In this document: positions 46,890 to 56,178 of the stretch, in pieces
Layout: the number at the start of each line of letters is the position of its first letter
Position numbering within the stretch: position 1 is the stretch's first letter
Source of the DNA: Pseudomonadota bacterium
GTDB lineage: Bacteria; Pseudomonadota; Gammaproteobacteria; Burkholderiales; Thiobacillaceae
Length of the DNA stretch: 57,212 nt
Assembly (NCBI GenBank): GCA_021848725.1
Contig: JAJZTS010000009.1
Location: 1-57,212 of the forward strand
Direction: 5' to 3'
Program-made: the position numbers and the translations under genes
Notes under the pieces: model-generated
Seen by the model: the letters and a program-made list of their open reading frames with translations, nothing else
Databases searched by the model: none
Told to the model about the DNA's origin: nothing

Positions 46890-47486
46890 ATGAAGCTGCC
46901 GGGCACGCTCGAAGCCCTGATCGACGCGCTGCGCGTGCTGCCGGGCGTCGGTCCGAAATCGGCCGCGCGCATGGCCTATCATCTGCTGCAGCGCGACCGG
47001 CTCGGCGCCCAGCGCCTGTCCGACAGCTTGAAGATCGCACTGGAGGACTTGCACCATTGCGAGCGCTGCAACAACTTCAGCGAAACCCCGATCTGCGAGC
47101 TATGCGCCAACCCACGGCGCGACGCGCACCTGCTCTGCGTGGTCGAGATGCCGGTCGACCTCAATCGCATGGAAGAAACCCAGGCCTACAACGGCCTGTA
47201 CTTCGTGCTGATGGGAAGGCTTAGCCCGCTCGACGGCGTCGGCCCCAAGGAGATCGGCCTGGACCGCCTGTTGCAACGGGCACAGGACGGCACGACCCAG
47301 GAAGTCGTGCTGGCCACCAACTACACCGCGGAAGGCGAAGCCACGGCACACTATGTCAGCGAACTGCTCAAGGCACGCGGCCTCAAGGTCAGCCGCATCG
47401 CGCGCGGCATGCCGGCCGGCGGTGAACTAGAGTATGTGGATGCGATGACCATCGCCCAAGCCTTCACCGACAGGAGAGCGTTGTGA
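46890..47486 (+). CDS. recR: Recombination mediator RecR
   Basis: RecR of 198 residues, acting with RecF/RecO to load RecA at gaps. The helix-hairpin-helix is [17 protein letters not shown], the C4 zinc finger is [16 protein letters not shown], and the Toprim domain starts at [16 protein letters not shown]. It follows ybaB by 4 bp in the dnaX-ybaB-recR operon, and the next gene begins with a GTG overlapping its stop. Confidence 0.98.
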   Translation: MKLPGTLEALIDALRVLPGVGPKSAARMAYHLLQRDRLGAQRLSDSLKIALEDLHHCERCNNFSETPICELCANPRRDAHLLCVVEMPVDLNRMEETQAYNGLYFVLMGRLSPLDGVGPKEIGLDRLLQRAQDGTTQEVVLATNYTAEGEATAHYVSELLKARGLKVSRIARGMPAGGELEYVDAMTIAQAFTDRRAL

Positions 47487-49027
47487 ACGACGAAGCGGAA
47501 ACCCTGGATAGCCGGCAGACCGAGCAGCTGCTGGAAGAGCTGATGTCCAGCCAGGATTTTCCCGCCCTCTCCAGCACCATCATCCAGATCAACCAGTTGG
47601 TCGGCTCGGACGATAGCCAGACCGACGAACTGACCCGCGCGATCCTGCGCGACAACTCACTGACCAACAAGCTGCTGCGCCTGGTCAACTCGGTGCACTA
47701 TGCCCAGTTCGGCGGCCGCAACATCAGCACCATCTCGCGCGCCGTGGTCATCCTCGGCTTCAACACCATTCGCGATGCCGCGCTCACGCTGATGCTGTTC
47801 GAACACCTGAACAACCACGCCCAGGCCCATGCCCTGAAAGGCGAGGCCCTGGAAAGTTTTTACTGCGGCGTGCTCGGCCGCATGGTCGCGCGCCCGCTCG
47901 GCGTGCGCGACACCGAGGAAGGCTTCATCGGCGCGATGTTCCGCAGCCTGGGCCGACTGATGGCCCGATTCTATTTCTTCGAGCGCACCGAACGCGTGCG
48001 CCGTCTGGTGGAAAACGACGGCCTGGACGAAAGCGCCGCCACGCGCAAGGTGTTCGGCACCACCTACGACCAGCTCGGCCTGGCCATCGGCCGCTTTTGG
48101 CACCTGCCCCCCGGCCTGATCCAGAGCATCACGCCGCTGCCCCCCGGCCCGGCCCGCCGCCCGAGCACGCCGGAGGACCGCCTGCAGGCGAGCTCCAACC
48201 TGGCGCGCGACCTCTATCACATCGCCGCGGCCGAAATCACCGACGGCGATCGGCTCAAGCGGCTCAAGGAGTTGGGCAGCCGCTATGCCAGCGTCGGCGA
48301 GATCCAACCGAATGTGCTATACGAAGCGATGATGAAGGCGGCCGAAGAAGTGCAGAAGGAATCGGCCACCTTGCAGGCCTCCATCAACAACAGCGCGGTG
48401 CTGCGCCGCCTGCTCGGCGAGAGCGCCGCGCAGGCCGGCGCCGACGTTATCGCGCAGCGACTTGACGCCTCGAAGCTCGACGACATCGCGCTGCCGGAGA
48501 TCGATGCCGCCACCGCGAGCGACCCGATGTCCGTGCTCACCGCCGGCCTGCAGGACCTGACCGACGCCTTGATGTCGAACACCAAGATCACCGACATCCT
48601 GCACCTGTTACTGGAGGTCTTCTACCGCACCGGCTGCTTTGACCGGGTGATGATCGCAGTACTCGACCGCCAGGGCCAGTTTCTGGCCGGCCGCAGCGGT
48701 TTCGGCAAGAACATCGACTCGGCCATCGCCGCCTTCAAGGTCTCCGCCACGGCCTCGGTCGACGCCTTCTCGGCCGCCGTCGCGCAAGGCGTCGACATCA
48801 TGATCAGCGACACCCGGGCCGACAACATCCGATCCCGGATCCCGGCCTGGCACAGCAGCCAGGTCAACGCGCGCGCCTTTTTGCTGCTACCCATCATCGT
48901 CAACAAAAAACCGATCGGACTGATTTATCTCGACCGCGATGCCAGCCCGATCGAGCTGGAGCCGCCGGTACTCAATATGATGAAACTGCTGCGCAACCAG
49001 ACCTTGCTTGCCTTCAAGCAGAAGTAA
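47483..49027 (+). CDS. HDOD-GAF signalling protein (first of two paralogues)
   Basis: Protein of 514 residues with an N-terminal HDOD domain (about residues 25-225, [12 protein letters not shown] then [20 protein letters not shown] and [20 protein letters not shown]) and a C-terminal GAF-like domain (about 345-510). HDOD proteins are non-catalytic relatives of HD phosphohydrolases in signalling and stress control. The start is GTG overlapping the recR stop by 4 bp, so it extends the dnaX-recR operon. A close paralogue follows after 68 bp. Confidence 0.9.
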   Translation: MNDEAETLDSRQTEQLLEELMSSQDFPALSSTIIQINQLVGSDDSQTDELTRAILRDNSLTNKLLRLVNSVHYAQFGGRNISTISRAVVILGFNTIRDAALTLMLFEHLNNHAQAHALKGEALESFYCGVLGRMVARPLGVRDTEEGFIGAMFRSLGRLMARFYFFERTERVRRLVENDGLDESAATRKVFGTTYDQLGLAIGRFWHLPPGLIQSITPLPPGPARRPSTPEDRLQASSNLARDLYHIAAAEITDGDRLKRLKELGSRYASVGEIQPNVLYEAMMKAAEEVQKESATLQASINNSAVLRRLLGESAAQAGADVIAQRLDASKLDDIALPEIDAATASDPMSVLTAGLQDLTDALMSNTKITDILHLLLEVFYRTGCFDRVMIAVLDRQGQFLAGRSGFGKNIDSAIAAFKVSATASVDAFSAAVAQGVDIMISDTRADNIRSRIPAWHSSQVNARAFLLLPIIVNKKPIGLIYLDRDASPIELEPPVLNMMKLLRNQTLLAFKQK

Positions 49028-49095
49028 AGAACCGCTGAAATGATTCGACACGCAACACACCAGGGCCGCCGACGCCAACCCCATCAAGGCACGCA

Positions 49096-50631
49096 ATGAT
49101 CGACGACGACCAAAACCTCGACTACAAGCAGACCGAAGCCCTGCTCGGCGAACTGGCCGGCACCCGGGAATTCCCGGCGCTGTCGCAAACCATCATCCAG
49201 GTCAACGAGATCGTCGGCTCCGACAGTGGCGAGGCCGACGAGCTGACCAACGTGATCCTGCGCGACGTCTCGCTCACCAACAAGCTCTTGCGCCTGGTGA
49301 ACGCCGCGCATTACCGCAATTTCTCCGGTCAGCCGATCAGCACCATCTCGCGTGCGGTGGTCATTCTCGGCTTCAACACCGTGCGCGACGTGGCGATGTC
49401 GCTGATGCTGTTCGAGCACTTGCAGAACCACAGCCAGGCCCAGGCGCTCAAAGGCGAAACGCTGGAAAGCTATTACTGCGGTGTGCTCGGGCGGCAACTC
49501 GGCAAGCGGCTGAAACTGCCCGACGTCGAAGAGGCCTTCATCAGTGCGATGTTCCGCAACCTCGGTCGGCTGATGGCGCAGTTCTACTTCTACGAACGTA
49601 CGGTGCGCACCGCACGCCTGGTGGAAAAAGGACTGAGCGAGGCGGAGGCCGCGCGCGAGATTTTCGGCACCACCTACGACCAGATCGGCCAAGCCATCGC
49701 CCAGCACTGGCACCTACCGCACAAGCTGGTGCACGCCATGTCACCGCTGCTGCCGGGCAACGTCCCGCAGCCCAACAACGAGGCGGCGCAACTGCGCACC
49801 ATCGCCAACTTGGCGCACGAGCTCTATCAAGTGGCGGCAACCGTCCTGCCTGCACCCGACCAGACCAAGCGCCTGAACGAGCTGAGCCGGCGCTATGCCA
49901 CGCTCGGCAGCCTGCCCAGCGCCACGCTGAAAAACCTGTTGCTGGAAGCCGCCAAGGAGGTCGAACGCGACGCCGCCATCTTCCAGAGCGAAATCCGCTC
50001 CAGCCCGATGCTGGCACGCCTGCTCGACCTGTCGGAAGCCGTCGAGACCGAAAGCGCGGCGGCCCAGGCGCCGCACACCCTGCCGGTCCTGGCCACGGTG
50101 GAACCCGAGGCCGGCGACCCGGCCTCGCTGCTCGCCGCCGGCTTGCAGGAGATGACCGAGGCCCTGGTCGGCGGCGCGGCGATCTCCGACATCCTGCACA
50201 TGGTGTTGGAGATCTTCTACCGCACCGGCAGCTTCGATCGGGTGATGATCGCGGTGCGCGACAAAGACGGCAAATCGTTGTCCGGTCGTTTCGGCTTCGG
50301 CAAGGATGTCGACCGCGTGCTCGGCGCCTTCAAGGTGCAATTGACCTATGCCCACGACGCCTTCCAGGTCGCCGCCGCGCAAGGCGTCGATATCCTGATC
50401 CCCGACACGCAAGACGAGACACTGAAGTCACGCATCCCGGAATGGCACAGCAAGCACATCGGTGCCCGTTCCTTCCTGCTCTTGCCCTTGGTGGTGGACA
50501 ACAAGACCCTTGCCCTGCTCTATGCCGACCTGGACAAGGGCACGCTCAATCTCGACTCGAAAATGCTCAACCTGCTCAAGGTGCTGCGCAACCAGGCCTT
50601 GCTCGTCTTGCGCCAAAAACCCTTCAAATAA
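49096..50631 (+). CDS. HDOD-GAF signalling protein (second paralogue)
   Basis: Protein of 511 residues with the same HDOD (about residues 25-225, [20 protein letters not shown] and [20 protein letters not shown]) and GAF (about 345-510) layout as its upstream neighbour. The tandem arrangement points to local duplication followed by divergence, since the linker (about 240-335) is poorly conserved. It ends 13 bp before purB on the same strand, so all these genes may be one transcript. Confidence 0.9.
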   Translation: MIDDDQNLDYKQTEALLGELAGTREFPALSQTIIQVNEIVGSDSGEADELTNVILRDVSLTNKLLRLVNAAHYRNFSGQPISTISRAVVILGFNTVRDVAMSLMLFEHLQNHSQAQALKGETLESYYCGVLGRQLGKRLKLPDVEEAFISAMFRNLGRLMAQFYFYERTVRTARLVEKGLSEAEAAREIFGTTYDQIGQAIAQHWHLPHKLVHAMSPLLPGNVPQPNNEAAQLRTIANLAHELYQVAATVLPAPDQTKRLNELSRRYATLGSLPSATLKNLLLEAAKEVERDAAIFQSEIRSSPMLARLLDLSEAVETESAAAQAPHTLPVLATVEPEAGDPASLLAAGLQEMTEALVGGAAISDILHMVLEIFYRTGSFDRVMIAVRDKDGKSLSGRFGFGKDVDRVLGAFKVQLTYAHDAFQVAAAQGVDILIPDTQDETLKSRIPEWHSKHIGARSFLLLPLVVDNKTLALLYADLDKGTLNLDSKMLNLLKVLRNQALLVLRQKPFK

Positions 50632-50635
50632 TTAG

Positions 50636-52024
<1,389 letters not shown>

Positions 52025-52035
52025 AAAATTTTTTC

Positions 52036-52174
52036 ACCGCAAAGAACGCGAAGCACACAAAGTAAAACCATCACAGCTTGCAATGATCTCTCGTCATGCC
52101 CGTGAAAACGGGCATGACGGGTAGCGAAGCCATCCATATGGCTTTGTCTTTGCGTTCTTCGCATCCTTTGCGGT
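52036..52174. repeat. MITE-like nested palindrome between purB and the thioredoxin gene
   Basis: Outer ends ACCGCAAAG (52036-52044) and CTTTGCGGT (52166-52174) are inverted and continue with related AACGC-GAAG / CTTCGC words. Inside lies a perfect 12-bp hairpin CGTCATGCCCGT-GAAA-ACGGGCATGACG (52092-52119). It is about 139 bp, non-coding and looks like a small mobile palindromic element with a second repeat nested in it. Confidence 0.65.
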
Positions 52175-52194
52175 TACAGCTTTAGGACACGACC

Positions 52195-53049
52195 ATGACT
52201 CAATTCGCATTCGACGTCGACAGCAGTAACTTCCAGCAGATCGTCATCGACGGCTCGCATCAGGTGCCGGTGGTGGTCGATTTCTGGGCACCCTGGTGCG
52301 GCCCGTGCAAGGTGCTGAAACCCATCTTGGAAAAACTGGCTGAGGAGTATCAGGGCCAGTTCATCCTGGCCAAGGTCAACTCCGACGAGAACCAAGAACT
52401 TGCCGCCCAGTTCGGCGTGCGCGGCATCCCCAGCGTCAAGGCCCTGTACGGCGGCGCGATCGTCGACGAATTCTCCGGCGCCATTCCCGAGGGCGAGGTA
52501 CGCGAATTCCTCGCCCGCATCATCCCGTCGCCAGCCGAAGAACTGCGGCTGAAAGCGGCCGAACTCAAAGCGCAGGGCGATGCCGCCCAGGCCTTGCAGA
52601 TGTTGGCCGAGGCCTCGAAACTCGACGCCGGCAACGAACAAGTGCGTCTGGACGCCGCCGAAACCCTGTTCGAGCTGGGCGAACTCGACGAGGCCAAGCG
52701 CCTGCTCGACAGCCTGTCGCCGCTGACAAAGCTGGAAGACCGTGCCGTGCAGCTCGCGGCCAAACTCGACTTCGCGCTGTCCGGCCAAACCGGCGGCGAC
52801 GAGGCGGGCCTGCGCGACAAGATCGAGGCCGATCCCAAAGACATGGCCAGCCGGCTGCAGCTGGCCAACCTGCTCGTCGCCACCGGCCGCCCGGCCGAAG
52901 GCATGGACCAGCTGCTGGCGATGATCGCCCTCGACCGCGCCTGGAACGACGAGACCGCGCGCAAGACCATGCTCACGGTATTCAACCTGCTGGCGGGAAA
53001 TCCATTGGTGGCGGAGTATCGGCGCAAACTGGCCAGCGCCTTGAACTAG
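52195..53049 (+). CDS. Thioredoxin-domain chaperone-like protein (CnoX/YbbN type)
   Basis: Cytoplasmic protein of 284 residues. An N-terminal thioredoxin fold with the active site APWCGPCK (near residues 31-38) is followed by C-terminal TPR-like helices from about residue 115 (AAQALQMLAEASKLDAGNEQ). This architecture matches YbbN/CnoX, a holdase that protects proteins during oxidative stress. The CGPC pair is intact, so redox activity is possible, unlike the E. coli member with a single Cys. Confidence 0.93.
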   Translation: MTQFAFDVDSSNFQQIVIDGSHQVPVVVDFWAPWCGPCKVLKPILEKLAEEYQGQFILAKVNSDENQELAAQFGVRGIPSVKALYGGAIVDEFSGAIPEGEVREFLARIIPSPAEELRLKAAELKAQGDAAQALQMLAEASKLDAGNEQVRLDAAETLFELGELDEAKRLLDSLSPLTKLEDRAVQLAAKLDFALSGQTGGDEAGLRDKIEADPKDMASRLQLANLLVATGRPAEGMDQLLAMIALDRAWNDETARKTMLTVFNLLAGNPLVAEYRRKLASALN

Positions 53050-53110
53050 GGCACGCGCCCGCCGTCATTGCTCGGGCCACGCGTGAACCGTTGCCCGAGC
53101 CACGAGATTG

Positions 53111-53443
53111 TCACTCGCAGGAAATGTGAAAACTTTTGGAACCTGCATAGATGCTTTTGCAGGAATCCCTGGACCCGATGCCGTTCGCGGTGAAATGCGG
53201 ATCGCTCGGTTGGTGGCACCCTTTCGTGACTTGCAATTTGCACGCACCCTTGTTGATCATGATCTTCAACTCATCGCTCTTATCCCTGAGATATTCCGTC
53301 GCCTCGGCCTTGGTGTAGGCCCTGACATTGCTGTTTTCAGGCGAATTCCACCCCTCTTTGAACGTGATGTTGGCGCAGGCGGCCGCCGAAACCAAGGTGG
53401 CGGCCAATCCAACGACTATGGATAACGATTTGCGATTCTTCAT
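53111..53443 (-). CDS. Small secreted cysteine-containing hypothetical protein
   Basis: Protein of 110 residues that I do not recognise. A signal peptide (MKNRKSLSIVVGLAATLVSA, cleavage near ACA) is followed by a short mature part with four cysteines (GACKLQ, KGCHQP, DSCKSI, HISCE), likely disulfide-bonded in the periplasm. The ATG at 53443 has GGGAGG six bases upstream. It is convergent to the thioredoxin gene and stands alone. Confidence 0.75.
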   Translation of the reverse strand: MKNRKSLSIVVGLAATLVSAAACANITFKEGWNSPENSNVRAYTKAEATEYLRDKSDELKIMINKGACKLQVTKGCHQPSDPHFTANGIGSRDSCKSIYAGSKSFHISCE

Positions 53444-53476
53444 TTCAACCTCCCGATTCGGCTATGACGTGAAAAC

Positions 53477-53510
53477 CTGATGCCTCGGCCAAGCCGATTG
53501 TTGGCATCAG
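53477..53510. other. Two-level stem-loop between the secreted protein and GGDEF genes
   Basis: CTGATGCC (53477-53484) pairs with GGCATCAG (53503-53510), enclosing TCGGC-CAA-GCCGA. It lies in the 118-bp gap, downstream of the GGDEF gene, and may act as its transcript end although no T-run is present. Confidence 0.45.
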
Positions 53511-53561
53511 TCACTGTAAAACGCAGAACGGTGGCGTCTGTGATGCCCGGCGAAACCGCGT

Positions 53562-55046
53562 TCAGTCTTGTGGATCGTTTTGCGCTTGCGCATCAACGGG
53601 CCTGTCGGCGCACACCACGCAGTTACGGCCATTATCTTTGGCCTGATAGAGCGCTTCGTCAGCATGTTTGAGCAACAGCTCGGGGCTGGCCACCTCGGCA
53701 TTGAATGTCACCACCCCGATACTGATGGTGATAGGCCGATTCGGCCAGATGGTCGCTTCGATGCCTTGGCGAAAACGTTCGGCCAAGATCATGGCGCCGT
53801 CCGATGCGGTGCGCGGCAGCAACACACCGAACTCCTCGCCGCCCATACGCGCGACAAAATCGGACTCGCGGGCATGCGCCCGCAGCACGCGCCCAACCTC
53901 ACGCAACGCGATGTCGCCCTGCGGATGGCCGAAGTCGTCGTTGTAGCTCTTGAAACGATCGACATCCATGATCAACAAAGAGAACTCGGTACCGTAGCGT
54001 TTTGCCTGTTTGAACAAAGTCTCCAAGCTCGTCTCGAAGCAGCGCCGGTTGCATATGCCGGTCAGCGCATCGGTCAAAGAAAGCCGATGCAGGCTCTCAT
54101 TCGCACGCGCCAATTCCTCGGTGCGGGTTTCCAGCAAGCTATTGGACCGGCGCAAGGCCTCCTCGGCGCGCCGCTGCCTGGCCCAGCTCCGCTCCAGCGA
54201 ACGCGAACTCCACCAAGCCAAAACCGCGAACACGATGATATTGGTCATGACCATGACAATCAGACCGAACGTGGCTTCGTAATCACCGACGCGCCGGCCT
54301 ATCAGCAAGGCCAGGCCCATGATCGGCGGCAGCACAATCACGGCAGGCAGCAAACGCCGCGCCAAGTGACCGCCCGCGCCCGGCGCAGTCAGCACGCTGA
54401 CGAAACCGACCAGCGGATGCGCGCTCAAAATCCCCAAGCCCAATAACAACAGCAAGAGCGTCGTCGGCAACGACATCGCGCCATAGGCGTCACCCGGGCC
54501 GAATGATTGCGCGCCATAGACATAACCGAGCAGACCGATGAAGCCGAGCAATGCCGCGGCCAACGCGAGCCACTGCACTTTCAAGCGCCAGCCGCGCACA
54601 AGGTGATCGAGCATCAGCACGGCCACGCCACAAAACAGCAAACCCAGCGCGCTATTGAAGGCCGGCAAAGGTCGCACATCAAACAGACTGAATGACGTTT
54701 CGACCAATAGGCCATCGCCGACACCCCGCTGGGCCGCCAAGGCATAAACGATCAGCACCAGCCCGCCGACCAATATCGGCAGCAAAGCCAGCGCGGTTGC
54801 CAACAGCCAGCGCAGACCGTCGGCAGGCCGTTGCAACATCGACAAGGCCAAGCCGCCGCCGACGAAGCCGACCGCCGTTTCGGCCTTCATCGTGACATAG
54901 CCCGGCAAGACACGCCGCATAGCATCGATACCCGCCAGCCAGTTGCTCAACAGAAACGAGACAGCGGCCAAGGCAGTGATCAAACCGGCGAAACTGGAGA
55001 AACGACGCAGATCGCGCACAAAGGCGGCGGTATCTGGATAAGCCAT
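53562..55046 (-). CDS. Membrane-bound diguanylate cyclase (GGDEF)
   Basis: Protein of 494 residues. The N-terminal 300 residues hold about eight hydrophobic segments (for example FSSFAGLITALAAVSFLLSN and TTLLLLLLGLGILSAHPLVG) forming a membrane sensor. A short coiled linker (RRAEEALRRSNSLLETRTEE) leads to a GGDEF domain with the active motif MGGEEFGVL near residue 400, which should make c-di-GMP. There is no clear RxxD inhibitory site upstream of GGEEF. The gene stands alone, so the signal sensed is unknown. Confidence 0.92.
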   Translation of the reverse strand: MAYPDTAAFVRDLRRFSSFAGLITALAAVSFLLSNWLAGIDAMRRVLPGYVTMKAETAVGFVGGGLALSMLQRPADGLRWLLATALALLPILVGGLVLIVYALAAQRGVGDGLLVETSFSLFDVRPLPAFNSALGLLFCGVAVLMLDHLVRGWRLKVQWLALAAALLGFIGLLGYVYGAQSFGPGDAYGAMSLPTTLLLLLLGLGILSAHPLVGFVSVLTAPGAGGHLARRLLPAVIVLPPIMGLALLIGRRVGDYEATFGLIVMVMTNIIVFAVLAWWSSRSLERSWARQRRAEEALRRSNSLLETRTEELARANESLHRLSLTDALTGICNRRCFETSLETLFKQAKRYGTEFSLLIMDVDRFKSYNDDFGHPQGDIALREVGRVLRAHARESDFVARMGGEEFGVLLPRTASDGAMILAERFRQGIEATIWPNRPITISIGVVTFNAEVASPELLLKHADEALYQAKDNGRNCVVCADRPVDAQAQNDPQD

Positions 55047-55120
55047 GATCCGGGCCAGCCGACTCGCGGCAGGCCTCCCTCTTTTTACTTGATTAAAAAT
55101 TGAGCGGCGGAGCTTACCCG

Positions 55121-55147
55121 AAATAAAAAAACGCCGCTATCGCGGCG
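55121..55147 (-). terminator. Intrinsic terminator downstream of the lipoprotein gene
   Basis: On the minus strand GCCGCG-ATA-GCGGCG is followed by a run of Ts (TTTTTTTATTT). It ends transcription from the lipoprotein/carbonic anhydrase side. Confidence 0.8.
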
Positions 55148-55189
55148 ACCGGGTTCGTTTCGTCGACTGCAACGGGATGCGGATTCCTT

Positions 55190-55274
55190 GTAGGGCGCCT
55201 TAGCCGCAGGCGTAAGGCGCCGCATTGGCCGTTGTTTGCTTCGGGCAATGCGCTGGCGCTTATTGGCGCCCTAC
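55190..55274. repeat. 85-bp palindromic dispersed-type repeat
   Basis: Ends GTAGGGCGCC (55190-55199) and GGCGCCCTAC (55265-55274) are exact inverted copies. Internal arms (GGCGTAAGGCGCC and GCGCTTATTGGCGCC; CATTG and CAATG) allow a branched fold. It is non-coding and lies in the 245-bp gap between the GGDEF and lipoprotein genes. Confidence 0.65.
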
Positions 55275-55291
55275 TTGTTGTTTTCCGCCGT

Positions 55292-55633
55292 TCAGTTGCA
55301 GCGGATATACAGCTTGCGGATCTCGTATTTTTCCACCGCCGCCTTGCCGGTCTCGCCCTTGAGCGCCGACTCGAACGGTCCGGCGGGCGGCATGGCCGTA
55401 GGCGACCCGGGCAGTTGGCCGCCTTCGTGGTCGAGCACCTTGTAGCCGCGGCCACGGCAGATGTCGCCGGCCTTTTCCAAGCAACTGCCGAAGTTGAGCA
55501 TGGGGCCGCCGCAGTGGACGACGTAGTTCACCCAGCCGTCCGGCGTGCGGTATTCGGTGGAGATGGCGCAGCCAGCCAACAGGACCGAGGCCAGTGCGAG
55601 GGTGATGCCGGTTTTGCTCGAGCCTGCCTTCAT
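55292..55633 (-). CDS. Small outer-membrane-type lipoprotein, unknown function
   Basis: Protein of 113 residues with a lipoprotein signal ending in the lipobox LLAGC (SVLLAGCAIS), so it should be lipid-anchored. The mature part has cysteines (VVHCGGP, GSCLEKAGDICRGRGYKV) and no family I recognise. I chose the ATG at 55633 because GGAGG lies nine bases upstream and the lipoprotein signal starts there. It lies 13 bp downstream of the carbonic anhydrase-like gene on the same strand. Confidence 0.8.
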   Translation of the reverse strand: MKAGSSKTGITLALASVLLAGCAISTEYRTPDGWVNYVVHCGGPMLNFGSCLEKAGDICRGRGYKVLDHEGGQLPGSPTAMPPAGPFESALKGETGKAAVEKYEIRKLYIRCN

Positions 55634-55646
55634 CGCCCCCACCTCC

Positions 55647-56171
55647 TCATCGATAGCCCGCCGCGAGCTGCATGTAATGCCGGGCAGAATACTCGAAATA
55701 GGCCAGTTCCTCATCGCTCAGGCGGCGCAGGGCCTTGGCCGGGCGACCGAGGTAGAGCCAGCCGCCCTCCAGCCGCTTGTCCTCGGGCACCAAGCTGCCG
55801 GCCCCGAGCAGCACGCGGTCCTCAAGCACCGCCTTGTCCATGACGATGGCACCCATGCCGATCAGGCAGTCGTTGCCGATGGTACAGCCGTGCAGGATCA
55901 CGCTGTGGCCGACAGTGACGTTGCGGCCGACGATCAGCGGCGCCCCGGCCGGGTCGGCCGCGCTCTTGTGCGACACGTGCAACACGGCGCAGTCCTGGAT
56001 GTTGCTGCCGGCCCCGATGCGGATAAAGTTGACGTCGCCGCGGATGACCGCGCCGGGCCAGACCGAGACGCCGTCGCCCAGCTCGACCGCGCCGATCACG
56101 GTGGCGGCACTGTGGACGAAGACATCCCGGCCCAGGCTCGGCGTTAAGTCCTTGTAGCGCTCGATCGCCAT
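55647..56171 (-). CDS. Gamma-class carbonic anhydrase-like protein
   Basis: Left-handed beta-helix hexapeptide-repeat protein of 174 residues. Metal-ligand histidines of the gamma-carbonic anhydrase family are in place (NIQDCAVLHVSHKS and VGHSVILHGCTIGND), as is the early GDVNFIRIG segment. It may hydrate CO2 to bicarbonate, but many YrdA/PaaY-like members lack proven activity. The ATG at 56171 starts the family region. It lies 7 bp downstream of PEP carboxylase, which consumes bicarbonate, making the pairing suggestive. Confidence 0.9.
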   Translation of the reverse strand: MAIERYKDLTPSLGRDVFVHSAATVIGAVELGDGVSVWPGAVIRGDVNFIRIGAGSNIQDCAVLHVSHKSAADPAGAPLIVGRNVTVGHSVILHGCTIGNDCLIGMGAIVMDKAVLEDRVLLGAGSLVPEDKRLEGGWLYLGRPAKALRRLSDEELAYFEYSARHYMQLAAGYR

Positions 56172-56178
56172 GGCGAGG

